40,355 nucleotides of DNA from Alteromonas abrolhosensis (GCF_001953635.1 NZ_MEJH01000014.1:97012-137366), one strand, 5' to 3'; counted from the stretch's first letter, positions 14,049 to 20,886 are shown. Numbers and translations: made by a program. Notes: a model not told the origin generated them from the letters alone.

Positions 14049-14118
14049 CAAAGCGCTAAACACGTTCACTTCGTTCACTTTTAGTGGGTAAGACCAACGT
14101 CAGGCAGACAGCATGCGC
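14043..14118 (+). other. attC site 25, degenerate
   Basis: Left core ACCTAAC (14043-14049) is intact and mirrors the cassette start GTTAGGTAC, but the arms are mostly gone and the right core is reduced to something like AGCATGCGC near 14110-14118. The remnant ACGTTCACTTCGTTCACT still shows attC type. Right edge uncertain. Confidence 0.6.
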
Positions 14119-14421
14119 TTTACTATTATAATGCTTCTGGTCATTCCATTTTTCGCAAATGCTAGTGACGAGATTACAATTCATATAAATGAAACAGGTT
14201 ACTTTATAAACGAGTCAAATAAAGTTCTAACCAAATCTGGTTTAGAAATTGAATTAACGAAGTTAGACTTTTCTTCAGTTACTTTAGATATCGATTATTG
14301 TGCGGAGCCGCTACTAATTTCAGAGGCGTACTTAGCAATTGCTAACAGCAAACCATCAGTATCCAACATCCGGCTGAGAACAAGTGGTAGCTCTGAAGAA
14401 AGTAAGTGTAATAGCGTATAA
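14113..14421 (+). CDS. Exported ExbD/TolR-like periplasmic protein, cassette gene
   Basis: 102 residues from ATG 14113. A signal peptide (FTIIMLLVIPFFANA, cleavage near residue 17) is followed by ITIHINETGYFINESNKVL, a central LEIELTKLD helix and a strand-helix pattern ending in IRLRTSG. That order (strand, G-Y-F strand, helix, strand, helix, strand) resembles the periplasmic domain of ExbD/TolR; here the membrane anchor would be cleaved rather than kept. This is a fold-level guess. Two cysteines (C59 and C99) could form a disulphide. Stop codon lies in the attC core. Confidence 0.65.
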   Translation: MRFTIIMLLVIPFFANASDEITIHINETGYFINESNKVLTKSGLEIELTKLDFSSVTLDIDYCAEPLLISEAYLAIANSKPSVSNIRLRTSGSSEESKCNSV

Positions 14422-14523
14422 CAAAAAAACTAAGTCGCTCGCTGGGACACAAACACATAGGTTCCCTGCGCTTCGCTTTGAATTGTAGCCTATGTAATAC
14501 TACCTCTTATGTGGGCATAATGT
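14416..14523 (+). other. attC site 26, right core degraded
   Basis: Left core GTATAAC (14416-14422); the right core reads ATAATGT (14517-14523) instead of GTTATGT. Arms ACACATAGGTTCC and AGCCTATGTAATAC still pair. 108 bp. Confidence 0.75.
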
Positions 14524-14588
14524 GCCAGGGAAAGTATTCAAATTGGATGGCCTTAATTAGCTGAAATACATGGAGAGGGGGTGAAAAT

Positions 14589-14849
14589 ATGGAAGTCTAT
14601 GAGTACGATTTGGTTGCCCTATTAATTCTTATTTTTGGTCTTTACGTTCTAACCAAAAATGAACTCGAATTCACTTTATCCGTCGGCCCTACAAAACCCA
14701 GTGGATTTGTGGACGATAACAGTAGATACACAAAGATCAAAAAAGGTAATCTGGGGAAGATTCAAACTAAAATTTTTGGTTGTACGTTAGTTGCTGCTAG
14801 TTATCTTATGTATTCGACTATCAAAGGTGAACTTGTTTTTGTGCTGTAA
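14589..14849 (+). CDS. Small membrane protein, cassette gene
   Basis: 86 residues from ATG 14589, preceded by GGAGAGGGGG (14571-14581) that can act as a ribosome-binding site at about seven bases. Hydrophobic segments at about residues 8-22 and 63-80 flank a soluble, basic middle (DNSRYTKIKKGNLGKIQTK). The layout is like the gene at 330, with an insertion in the loop (both start with a DxY/DLVA-type helix and end in a second helix), which may mean remote relatedness. Family not recognised. Confidence 0.7.
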   Translation: MEVYEYDLVALLILIFGLYVLTKNELEFTLSVGPTKPSGFVDDNSRYTKIKKGNLGKIQTKIFGCTLVAASYLMYSTIKGELVFVL

Positions 14850-14874
14850 ACCAAAGGTTTTATAAGGGGATGCC

Positions 14875-14982
14875 ACATAGCAAACCACACAAGGCACTCG
14901 CGCTGTTCGCTGGGGCGCGCACATGCGAGGCGGCTTCGCCCTCATGCCCTACTCGTCTGCTCCCATTATTTAAAAGTTAGGG
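14875..14982 (+). other. attC site 27
   Basis: Left core ACATAGC (14875-14881, one base off), right core GTTAGGG (14976-14982), arms GCGAGGCGGCTTCGCC and ATGCCCTACTCG. 108 bp. Confidence 0.85.
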
Positions 14983-14995
14983 GTTTGGATAAATC

Positions 14996-15439
14996 ATGGA
15001 TGACTTTTCGAAAAAGATAGAAAGCCGCTTTAAGGAAGAGTTCCCCGAATGGGCTAAATATTGCTCAACTGTCTCTCCCAACGGAGAACCTTTTTTGGAA
15101 ATCAAAATTCCAAGGCCCAATGATATTGGAAAGCCTGACCTGGAATTACAAACCTGCGATGATGAAGTAACCGTCTTTTTTGGTTCATATCACATTCACT
15201 GTGACGACTTTGGAAATAATGATGCATACGATGATGCTATAGGTTTTGTAAAGCAGATCATTTCAGAGCATAGTGTTATCGTAAGTTACTGGCACAAGGA
15301 CTCGTGGTGTGGTTCAGACCTTGTCAAAGTTATTGATATACCGCAGGACAACTCAGAGTATCCTTACGCAGACAGAATCAAAATTTATTCATGGTCAGGG
15401 AAACAAGATGCTCAAATCGACTGTTATCCAAAGGCATAA
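14996..15439 (+). CDS. Acidic soluble protein, cassette gene
   Basis: 147 residues from ATG 14996. Blocks EFPEWAKYCS, FLEIKIPRP, LELQTCDDEVTVFFGSYHIHCDDF and SVIVSYWHKDSW follow a pattern of beta strands with an acidic face and conserved tryptophans. The family seems widespread in bacteria from memory, without a named role; small acidic proteins of this look include toxin-immunity proteins, but nothing proves that here. No signal peptide. Confidence 0.72.
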   Translation: MDDFSKKIESRFKEEFPEWAKYCSTVSPNGEPFLEIKIPRPNDIGKPDLELQTCDDEVTVFFGSYHIHCDDFGNNDAYDDAIGFVKQIISEHSVIVSYWHKDSWCGSDLVKVIDIPQDNSEYPYADRIKIYSWSGKQDAQIDCYPKA

Positions 15440-15445
15440 GTCTGC

Positions 15446-15557
15446 CCCTAACAAGACGCTTAAGTTGCAGTCCGCTGGGGCGGCCTACTGGAACACAAAC
15501 ACATGGGGCAGTTGCTATTTCCCCCAAGCATTTGTGCGCCTTAGCTAGGTGTTTTAA
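15446..15557 (+). other. attC site 28, variant right core
   Basis: Left core CCCTAAC (15446-15452) mirrors the cassette start GTTAGGGG; right core is GTTTTAA (15551-15557). Arms ACACATGGGGCAG and CCCCCAAGCATTTGTG. 112 bp. Confidence 0.8.
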
Positions 15558-15571
15558 GCCAGGAGATTTTA

Positions 15572-15874
15572 ATGAATTTTAATGACCTACCACTACACGA
15601 TGGATTAGTAAAAACAATTTCAATAAATTGGCCTGGTAAATCAGCTGAAATTTTCTTAGATTGTTTCTTAATGACAACCCCAAATGCACAGCCATGTATA
15701 TTAACATTTTCAGGTATTTCCTCAGTTAACGTACCAATGACTGCACCATGGGGCGAATCTAACTCTATCAATACTGCAAGGGTTCAAAAGAATACTTATC
15801 AAATTGAATTACAAAGTGGCGACACATTGCAGCTTGAAGCAACAACTTTTGGCTTTGATACAATTGGATCATAA
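15572..15874 (+). CDS. Small soluble protein, cassette gene
   Basis: 100 residues from ATG 15572 with AGGAGA at 15561-15566. Begins NFNDLPLHDGLVKTISINW and ends in strands with ALQSGDTLQLEA-like alternation, an all-beta pattern that I recall as a common unnamed family whose members start with the LPLHD motif. Acidic, without signal or membrane segment. Stop TAA overlaps the next attC left core. Confidence 0.74.
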   Translation: MNFNDLPLHDGLVKTISINWPGKSAEIFLDCFLMTTPNAQPCILTFSGISSVNVPMTAPWGESNSINTARVQKNTYQIELQSGDTLQLEATTFGFDTIGS

Positions 15875-15976
15875 CACCCCAATTAACTCGCTCACAGCGT
15901 TCGCTGAGACGCGTACACGCTGGGCGGCTTCGCCCTCATGTCTCACTCGTCTGCACCCATTATTTAAAAGTTAGGT
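15869..15976 (+). other. attC site 29
   Basis: Left core TCATAAC (15869-15875), right core GTTAGGT (15970-15976), arms GCTGGGCGGCTTCGCC and ATGTCTCACTCG (mispaired in places). 108 bp. Confidence 0.85.
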
Positions 15977-15992
15977 GTTAAAAGGAAAAACT

Positions 15993-16355
15993 ATGAAATC
16001 ATGGAATGAATTAACTAATTTACAGCGCGCAGTTATCGGCATTGTAATGGTTGTTGCGGCGGCATTTTTGCCAGAGATAGCCTTCTTAGTTCAATTAGGC
16101 GGTATGGAAGTCGCATTTGCTCTCGTTTTTGCTAGCCTAGCCCCAATTTTTTCTTGGCTCTCAACTAAATACCAAGCGATCAAAGAATGTTTAAAAACCT
16201 CAGTAATAGCTTTTAGGCATAGTGCGTCTGCTAAACCTTCCGTCTTTTTTGTTCAAGCTTCTTTTTGTGCTGTTGCACTTCTATTTACAAGTTCAGGTTT
16301 TTTGGCTTTTTACTTTTTTATGCCTAGCATGCTGCTAAATGGGGTATTAGCGTGA
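15993..16355 (+). CDS. Membrane protein, copy B of a duplicated cassette
   Basis: 120 residues from ATG 15993 with AAAAGGA upstream. About 91% identical to the protein at 9618 with the same three-helix layout; all differences are substitutions, and no indel or stop is seen, so both copies appear to be under selection. The leader GTTAGGTGTTAAAAGG and the end GAGCGCACC are also shared, so the whole cassette was copied, but the two following attC sites have diverged strongly. Confidence 0.8.
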   Translation: MKSWNELTNLQRAVIGIVMVVAAAFLPEIAFLVQLGGMEVAFALVFASLAPIFSWLSTKYQAIKECLKTSVIAFRHSASAKPSVFFVQASFCAVALLFTSSGFLAFYFFMPSMLLNGVLA

Positions 16356-16359
16356 GCGC

Positions 16360-16464
16360 ACCTAACAACCCATTAGCACATTATCTGCGTTTACTGGGAC
16401 GCATACGCGGAGCCGCTTCGCCATTATGCCCTGCGTGCCTGCGCCCCTTATTTAAAAGTTATGT
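16360..16464 (+). other. attC site 30
   Basis: Left core ACCTAAC (16360-16366), right core GTTATGT (16458-16464), arms GCGGAGCCGCTTCGCC and ATGCCCTGCGTGC with mismatches. 105 bp. Confidence 0.85.
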
Positions 16465-16489
16465 TCTCGAATGAAAATGGAAAATTGAT

Positions 16490-16714
16490 ATGGATGTAAA
16501 TAATTCTAAAAGCTTCAAATTCGTAATATTTATTCTGTCGGTCTTACTTTCTGGTTTTATCCTAAAATTTGCAGGGTTAGACGCTTCGCAAGCCAATATA
16601 GTTAAGCTTTCCAACTTCTCCTTCCCCATTTTCATAGTCTTCGGCATTTGCGTTAGCTGGACTTACAATTCAATTCATTTTTTAACAGAGCGCTTTTATC
16701 AAAAACGAATATAA
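16490..16714 (+). CDS. Small two-pass membrane protein, cassette gene
   Basis: 74 residues from ATG 16490; TGGAAAA upstream is a weak ribosome-binding site. Hydrophobic segments at about residues 10-29 and 41-62, with a basic C-terminal tail (TERFYQKRI). The stop TAA lies inside the left core of the next, shortened attC. Family not recognised. Confidence 0.7.
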   Translation: MDVNNSKSFKFVIFILSVLLSGFILKFAGLDASQANIVKLSNFSFPIFIVFGICVSWTYNSIHFLTERFYQKRI

Positions 16715-16772
16715 CAACACACTCGCTATGTTCGCTGAGACGCATACATACCCCGTTATAGAAGAGTTATAG
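16709..16772 (+). other. attC site 31, arms deleted (64 bp)
   Basis: Left core ATATAAC (16709-16715), right core GTTATAG (16766-16772), but only 64 bp. The sequence goes from GACGCATACATA straight to CCCCGTTATAG, so the whole GGCGGCTTCGCC loop region is gone. Unlike the 59-bp attC 12 this is a deletion derivative of the long type. Confidence 0.75.
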
Positions 16773-16782
16773 GGCACGTTTG

Positions 16783-17073
16783 ATGAAGTACTTTTACTAT
16801 CATTGGAATGAATCAAGAGGTGATCAATTTGACCATTGGGGCACTTCTGATTGGTATTTTGAAATAGGTCAAGATGGGTACGTTTCTCGCTCGATACAGA
16901 TTTACGCTTCTAGCAATGCACTTTTCTACAGTGAGCAACACATAGAAGATGTTTATGGTGTATTGCCAGAAGGTAAATTTGAACTTATTGGTGAAGAAAA
17001 AGAGATATCAAAATCGGAATTTGAATGTGTTATCGATTCAACTAAATTCACTAACGTGGGAAGCACCATATAA
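16783..17073 (+). CDS. Conserved small acidic protein, cassette gene
   Basis: 96 residues from ATG 16783 (a TTG at 16780 would add one residue). Pattern YYHWNESRGDQFDHWGTSDWYFEIG then GYVSRSIQIY and HIEDVYGVLPE matches a family I recall in many Gram-positive and Gram-negative genomes, acidic and single-domain, without a known role. No signal peptide. The stop TAA is close to a degenerate attC left end. Confidence 0.74.
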   Translation: MKYFYYHWNESRGDQFDHWGTSDWYFEIGQDGYVSRSIQIYASSNALFYSEQHIEDVYGVLPEGKFELIGEEKEISKSEFECVIDSTKFTNVGSTI

Positions 17074-17148
17074 GAAAAACACATAGGCTCCCTACTCTTC
17101 TCTTGGTATTGTAGCCTAGATACACTTGCTTGAATGCGAGTGTTATGC
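17068..17148 (+). other. attC site 32, degenerate (81 bp)
   Basis: Left core weak (ATATAAG, 17068-17074), right core GTTATGC (17142-17148). ACACATAGGCTCC and AGCCTAGATACACTTG still pair in part. Confidence 0.65.
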
Positions 17149-17420
17149 CACCGAAAAATTTTAAAATGGATGATATATCAATAATTTTAATCGTATCTTG
17201 CCTTCTGAATTTAACTGTCAGCATCTTCTTAATTCTAAGGGAAGATATGGAAACAGCTCAAAGAGTTGTGCAAATCTTAATTGTTTGGTTAATTCCTTTT
17301 TTAGGTGCTCTTGGCCTATATCTTTTCCATACAAGCCAAGACGACTATGTCAGCATACCTTTCAAGGGTAAGTTTGGTGGCGGAGACAATGGAAGCAGTC
17401 ACACTAGCACCGGGGATTAG
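17145..17420 (+). CDS. PLDc_N-like two-helix membrane protein, cassette gene
   Basis: 91 residues from ATG 17145, which lies in the attC right core; ATG 17166 is a possible later start, neither with a good ribosome-binding site. Two hydrophobic segments at about residues 10-29 and 41-63, the second reading VVQILIVWLIPFLGALGLYLF, is like the PLDc_N motif found at the start of cardiolipin synthases and in many small orphan proteins. A glycine-rich tail (GKFGGGDNGSS) follows. Function unknown. Confidence 0.65.
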   Translation: MPPKNFKMDDISIILIVSCLLNLTVSIFLILREDMETAQRVVQILIVWLIPFLGALGLYLFHTSQDDYVSIPFKGKFGGGDNGSSHTSTGD

Positions 17421-17449
17421 GCAATAATTAGAAACACTTATTTACAAGA

Positions 17450-17477
17450 TTGTTCAGAATTACGTTAAAACTATACT
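17450..17477 (+). promoter_or_regulatory. Candidate sigma-70 promoter
   Basis: TTGTTC (17450-17455) and TATACT (17472-17477) with a 16-base spacer, 36 bases before the ATG at 17513, in a gap without an attC. Would drive the small membrane gene. By eye only. Confidence 0.4.
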
Positions 17478-17512
17478 ATATTGAAAAGGCGGTCTTAAAC
17501 TAAGGAAAGGTT

Positions 17513-17701
17513 ATGAAAAATCATTCTCGTGTTCTGTTAATTATCACATTTCTAATCGCTGCCATTGTGACCTATAGTCTCGGCATGATGAACGGTACGT
17601 TTGGATTAATTTTATTAGCTTTCGTATTTGAAGGTCTTTTTTGGTTCAATTCTTATAAAGCTGAATCAGAAAACAAAAAAGCAAATTATCATCAGTCGTA
17701 A
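17513..17701 (+). CDS. Small membrane protein, own promoter likely
   Basis: 62 residues from ATG 17513 with AAGGAAAGG at 17502-17510. Two hydrophobic segments at about residues 7-25 and 29-46, then a basic and polar tail (YKAESENKKANYHQS). No attC lies between this gene and the preceding one, but a candidate promoter does, so it may be a former cassette whose left boundary was lost. Family not recognised. Confidence 0.68.
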   Translation: MKNHSRVLLIITFLIAAIVTYSLGMMNGTFGLILLAFVFEGLFWFNSYKAESENKKANYHQS

Positions 17702-17811
17702 GTTTCCAAGTCTCAAGGTTTATTTCGATAATACTTGTAATGGAGGCTGGTCTAAATCTCTTGTAAGTCAAAGGCTCTTTTTTAGCTAGGGGCTGTATAG
17801 CTGCTAACAGC

Positions 17812-17905
17812 CGAATTAACACTCCTCCGTTGGTATGGCGTATACACAAGGGGCAGCTTCGCTATTATTGCAAATGTACTTGCGCCCCATATTTGGAAGT
17901 TAGGT
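17812..17905 (+). other. attC site 33
   Basis: Left core TGCTAAC (17812-17818), right core GTTAGGT (17899-17905), arms CAAGGGGCAGCTTCGC and ATTGCAAATGTACTTGCGCC. 94 bp, arms partly unmatched. Confidence 0.75.
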
Positions 17906-17925
17906 GTATGAAGGGAGCTACACTT

Positions 17926-18276
17926 ATGAAAAAAATAATTATAATCTTTTCTGTTGTACTTATTCTGGCAACGACTGGAACGTCAGGATTTGGATTAAGT
18001 TTTTTCCAAATTTACATTGCTTCACCACTGTTATTGTCTATTTTACTGGTTTTAATCAAGACCAAAAATTCAAAGCTAAATTTAGTTGTGGCATGGGCTG
18101 GTTTATTTTCAGGTATTCTGGCTTTGGCGACCTATTACTCATCGTATACCTATACTGGCAACGATGGACAAGCGGGCCTCATTTATGCTGTTATGCCGTT
18201 TTATCAACTTGCGTTTATGTTGATAGTAGCGGCTATCGCTTGGAATTTCACACACAAAAATAGCGCTCAAACATGA
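17926..18276 (+). CDS. Four-pass membrane protein, cassette gene
   Basis: 116 residues from ATG 17926; an in-frame ATG at 17908 with no ribosome-binding site would add six residues. AGGGAGCTACACTT lies upstream. Hydrophobic segments at about residues 3-20, 27-46, 54-73 and 87-108. The first could instead act as an uncleaved signal anchor. Family not recognised. Confidence 0.7.
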   Translation: MKKIIIIFSVVLILATTGTSGFGLSFFQIYIASPLLLSILLVLIKTKNSKLNLVVAWAGLFSGILALATYYSSYTYTGNDGQAGLIYAVMPFYQLAFMLIVAAIAWNFTHKNSAQT

Positions 18277-18321
18277 CAAATATGTTGGGCGGCATAGTGA
18301 TAATAGCGCTATATGTTAGCC
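18271..18321 (+). other. Possible short degenerate attC
   Basis: ACATGAC (18271-18277) overlapping the preceding stop, and GTTAGCC (18315-18321), with TGTTGGGCGGCATAG between. No clear arm pairing; low support. Confidence 0.3.
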
Positions 18322-18367
18322 GCTTAGCAGAGTGTAAAGTGTCATCACTAAATGGACTTAAAATGAC

Positions 18368-18473
18368 TACAGAAGACTTAATCACCCCACTTCGAGCTGT
18401 GGGACGAATACTCGTGAGGCGGCTGCGCCACTTTGCCCCAAATGCACACGCCTTTTATTGTAAACGAATACAA
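18368..18473 (+). other. attC site 35, decayed
   Basis: CCCACTTCGAGCTGTGGGAC, CTCGTGAGGCGGCTGCGCC and TTGCCCCAAATGCACACG, then CCTTTTATTG, line up with standard attC sites, but both cores have eroded (TTAATC on the left, GTAAACG on the right). Edges approximate. Confidence 0.6.
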
Positions 18474-18487
18474 TTGGAGCTGGAAGC

Positions 18488-18763
18488 TTGAAAGTAAAAC
18501 CATCCAAAAAGCTATATCTAAAAATGCTAAGAAGTCTTGTGATCATTAGCGTTTTATTCGGTTTTACCGCGTATGTTTGGTCTACGTCAGTTTATGGATG
18601 CATTACTATCTTTTCATGGGAGTTCTGCGGCTCTATTGGTCAGGCGGAACTTATATACCCGCTTTTTGCTTTAGATGTGTTCTTAGCTTTCTATATATTA
18701 TCGCCGTTTTTTACCTATTTCAGTTACCGGGAAATAGTCAGGAATAGGAATAAGCTCAATTGA
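18488..18763 (+). CDS. Three-pass membrane protein at the array end
   Basis: 91 residues from TTG 18488 with GGAGC and GGAAG upstream. Hydrophobic segments at about residues 15-33, 51-66 and 60-80 region, with two cysteines at about 38 and 47 (YGCITIFSWEFCGS) and a basic tail. It follows a decayed attC, so it is probably the last identifiable cassette gene. Family not recognised. Confidence 0.65.
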   Translation: MKVKPSKKLYLKMLRSLVIISVLFGFTAYVWSTSVYGCITIFSWEFCGSIGQAELIYPLFALDVFLAFYILSPFFTYFSYREIVRNRNKLN

Positions 18764-18910
18764 TGATGCTGTGCCGTACTACATTAAGAGTCAGACAACT
18801 ACACAATCTGTCTATACATACCAAAACTGTTGATTAAATATTTATGCTAAATAGTGAAAAGATAAAAAATCGCTGGTAGTCTAAAGCTTCAATTGAAATA
18901 AGGAAGTTCT
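18764..18910 (+). other. Gap without gene or attC
   Basis: 147 AT-rich bases between two small genes. No attC core, inverted repeat or clear promoter was seen. AAGGAAG at 18900-18906 serves the next gene. Confidence 0.5.
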
Positions 18911-19147
18911 ATGAAATACAACAAAAAAGTAATCCTCTCGACAATCGCGTTTGCAACAGTAATCGGCTTGCAGTCTTTCATTCTGCACCAACAAAATCAG
19001 AGCAACCACATCGTACAAGTCGAAGTTGCCAAACTTCAGAGCCAAGTGGACCAAACTAGTAAAACCAATCAAGAGCTTCTTCAAAAGATAGAAAAGTTAG
19101 AAAGTAATTTGGAACTCAGGCCTCGTAGCCTTCTCTCTATGAACTAG
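18911..19147 (+). CDS. Small membrane-anchored coiled-coil protein
   Basis: 78 residues from ATG 18911 with AAGGAAG at 18900-18906. One hydrophobic segment (VILSTIAFATVIGLQSFIL, about 7-25) is followed by a heptad-like stretch (LQSQVDQTSKTNQELLQKIEKLESNL, about 42-67), so a type II membrane anchor with a short periplasmic coiled coil. No attC follows. Similar small proteins act as membrane scaffold or division-associated factors in other bacteria; no specific match. Confidence 0.65.
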   Translation: MKYNKKVILSTIAFATVIGLQSFILHQQNQSNHIVQVEVAKLQSQVDQTSKTNQELLQKIEKLESNLELRPRSLLSMN

Positions 19148-19239
19148 AGAGCCGTTTGTAAAACGAACTCGTTGATTCTGTGTGTAAAAATTGAATAGCG
19201 AAAATCCATCAAGTTTAGTTGAACGAGGGAACTTAACGC

Positions 19240-19569
19240 ATGATAGTTAAAGGCTTTCAACTTCTCGGAGTGCTATTTCCAATCGTGGTCATTGTTTCTG
19301 CTGATTACTTTTTGAAAGATGTTACACCTGCCACCCCTCTTTACTCTGGTGCAGCATCTTTTATGGGGGTGCTGGGTGTCACGGTAATGGCTTCTTTGGT
19401 GTATTTTGTTACTGTCATTCCTACATCTTTCATTCTTCTTAAAAGAGAAAATAGAGATTATTTTAAGTTTCAAAACATTGGTTGGAAAAGTGTGATGTTT
19501 CTCAATTGGGCTATAATTTTGTTCTGCTGTGTGTTCGTAGCTTTTGCAATAGCGTCCAGCTTTTTCTAG
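19240..19569 (+). CDS. Three-pass membrane protein
   Basis: 109 residues from ATG 19240; a GAGGGAAC ribosome-binding site sits at about 19226-19233. Hydrophobic segments at about residues 5-22, 38-68 and 84-106. The basic loop KRENRDYFKF after the second helix supports this layout. Immediately after it starts a remnant of a non-coding cassette, so it probably belongs to the eroded array. Family not recognised. Confidence 0.65.
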   Translation: MIVKGFQLLGVLFPIVVIVSADYFLKDVTPATPLYSGAASFMGVLGVTVMASLVYFVTVIPTSFILLKRENRDYFKFQNIGWKSVMFLNWAIILFCCVFVAFAIASSFF

Positions 19570-19740
19570 GCGTCAGCCATGCCTGTACAACAGCCGTTGT
19601 AAGTACGAATTATTTAAGTTAAATCAAAAACATGAGCAGTTGGTAATTAACTTGTTTAATCAAGCAGTCAATCGTATGCTTGTTTTATAAGTTTTAAAAA
19701 TTTGGCCAATGGAACAGGCGCAACTTCTAACAAATAAAGT
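19568..19740 (+). other. Remnant of a non-coding cassette and attC left half
   Basis: CTAGGCGTCAGCC at the left end and CAATCGTATGCTT, TAAGTTTTAAAAA near the right end match the cassette body at 1639-1951 in the same order. It ends with TTCTAAC (19725-19731) and AAATAAAGTTAAG, like an attC left core, but no arms or right core follow. An ACAAC/GTTGT stem lies near 19590. Confidence 0.5.
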
Positions 19741-19853
19741 TAAGTCTAAATATTTCGGTTTCAGATGCTCTTTTGCACGATGCCATACAAACTTATGGGA
19801 TAGCGATTGATAACGGAAATACACTATTAGTTCAAACAACAGGGAGGATTAAT

Positions 19854-20438
19854 TTGAACGCTTATTTTCCACTACAGTTCGCCTTAATGGCGATATTTTT
19901 TCTATATATCGGTGTCAAAGTCATTGCGTCAAAAAGACCTTTATTATTGCCATCAAAAGTATTCTTTCTTTTTGTGGTATTTGCTTTTACGCCTCAAATA
20001 ATCATGTCTTTTGAAATTTATTTTTCTACCGATGGTATTGGCTTACTCCCCTTAATGAGCCCCGCGATACTGTTAGTTTTTTTGGTTTTTTCCTGGTTTC
20101 AAATGAAAGGCTATATGGTGATTGGGGTTTCTGACGACTCATTCAGAAGTGCGTTACATTACGCGTTAATCCAATACAACGTACAATTTAAAGAGCAACT
20201 CTCACTAATAAGGCTTGAAGATATTAATGCAGATCTTCAAGTATCTGTACAAAGCTGGGTCGGTACTGCACAGTTAAAATTAAAACCGTCGAAAAATAAG
20301 CTTTTGCTGTCTCAACTGGTTTCAGGTATCAATGATTATTTTCTTTCTAATTCTGTGGCACCCAACAATGTCACATCAATATTTTATGTTGTGATTGGAC
20401 TATTTTTACTGGTTTTTTCTGGTTTTTACATGTCTTAA
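19854..20438 (+). CDS. Multi-pass membrane protein of unknown function
   Basis: 194 residues from TTG 19854, chosen because AGGGAGG (19841-19847) sits six bases before it; a TTG at 19773 in the same frame has no such site. Four hydrophobic segments at about residues 5-22, 37-55, 68-84 and 172-192, enclosing a soluble domain of about 80 residues (GVSDDSFRSALHYALIQYNVQFKE and onwards) between the third and fourth helices. Family not recognised. Confidence 0.68.
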   Translation: MNAYFPLQFALMAIFFLYIGVKVIASKRPLLLPSKVFFLFVVFAFTPQIIMSFEIYFSTDGIGLLPLMSPAILLVFLVFSWFQMKGYMVIGVSDDSFRSALHYALIQYNVQFKEQLSLIRLEDINADLQVSVQSWVGTAQLKLKPSKNKLLLSQLVSGINDYFLSNSVAPNNVTSIFYVVIGLFLLVFSGFYMS

Positions 20439-20526
20439 CATCGGCATAGGCATGCCAGCTAATTTTACATAAAACCAGATGATAAAAAGTGCTTTTGTTT
20501 ATAACCTTTAAAAGGTGAGTAATTAA

Positions 20527-20886
20527 ATGGACCGTCGTGAAGAAATATTTCAACAGCTTAAAGAAATACTAGTTCCTTACTCTACCGACATGGTGGTGGT
20601 TATTGATAAACCTGATAATTATTACTTGAACACGCGATACGTAATGAAAAACAAAAAACCTATGTATTTTAGCTCAGTAAAGGCAAATAAAAACTATATT
20701 AGCTTTCATCTTATGCCTATTTATGTTTTTCCAGATTTACTTGAGAGCATAACTCCAGAGCTTAAAAAGCGAATGCAGGGTAAGTCATGCTTTAACTTTA
20801 AAACTGAAGACACTAGCCTATTTCAACAACTTAAGGCGCTAACTCAAGCAGGCTATAAGAAATATGATAGTGCTGGTTACTTATAG
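20527..20886 (+). CDS. DUF1801-like small soluble protein
   Basis: 119 residues from ATG 20527. Blocks YYLNTR, KKPMYFSSVKANKNYISFHLMPIYVFP and LKKRMQGKSCFNFK belong to a family of small cytoplasmic proteins that I recall from Bacteroidetes and gammaproteobacteria, distantly like DUF1801 in fold; no known role. Preceded by AAAAGGTGAG as ribosome-binding site. Unlike its neighbours it is soluble and strongly conserved in appearance, so likely a normal chromosomal or long-established gene. Confidence 0.72.
   Translation: MDRREEIFQQLKEILVPYSTDMVVVIDKPDNYYLNTRYVMKNKKPMYFSSVKANKNYISFHLMPIYVFPDLLESITPELKKRMQGKSCFNFKTEDTSLFQQLKALTQAGYKKYDSAGYL

Noticed and set aside
167..17905. Regularly repeated GGCGGCTTCGCC words as a CRISPR array
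   Set aside because: Repeats are 100 bp apart or more, imperfect, palindromic and separated by genes; they are attC arms.
18273..18491. 72-residue frame after the membrane gene at 17926
   Set aside because: It translates a decayed attC and lacks a ribosome-binding site.
1..18500. Integrase or attI inside the window
   Set aside because: No tyrosine recombinase frame is present on either strand; it must lie further left.
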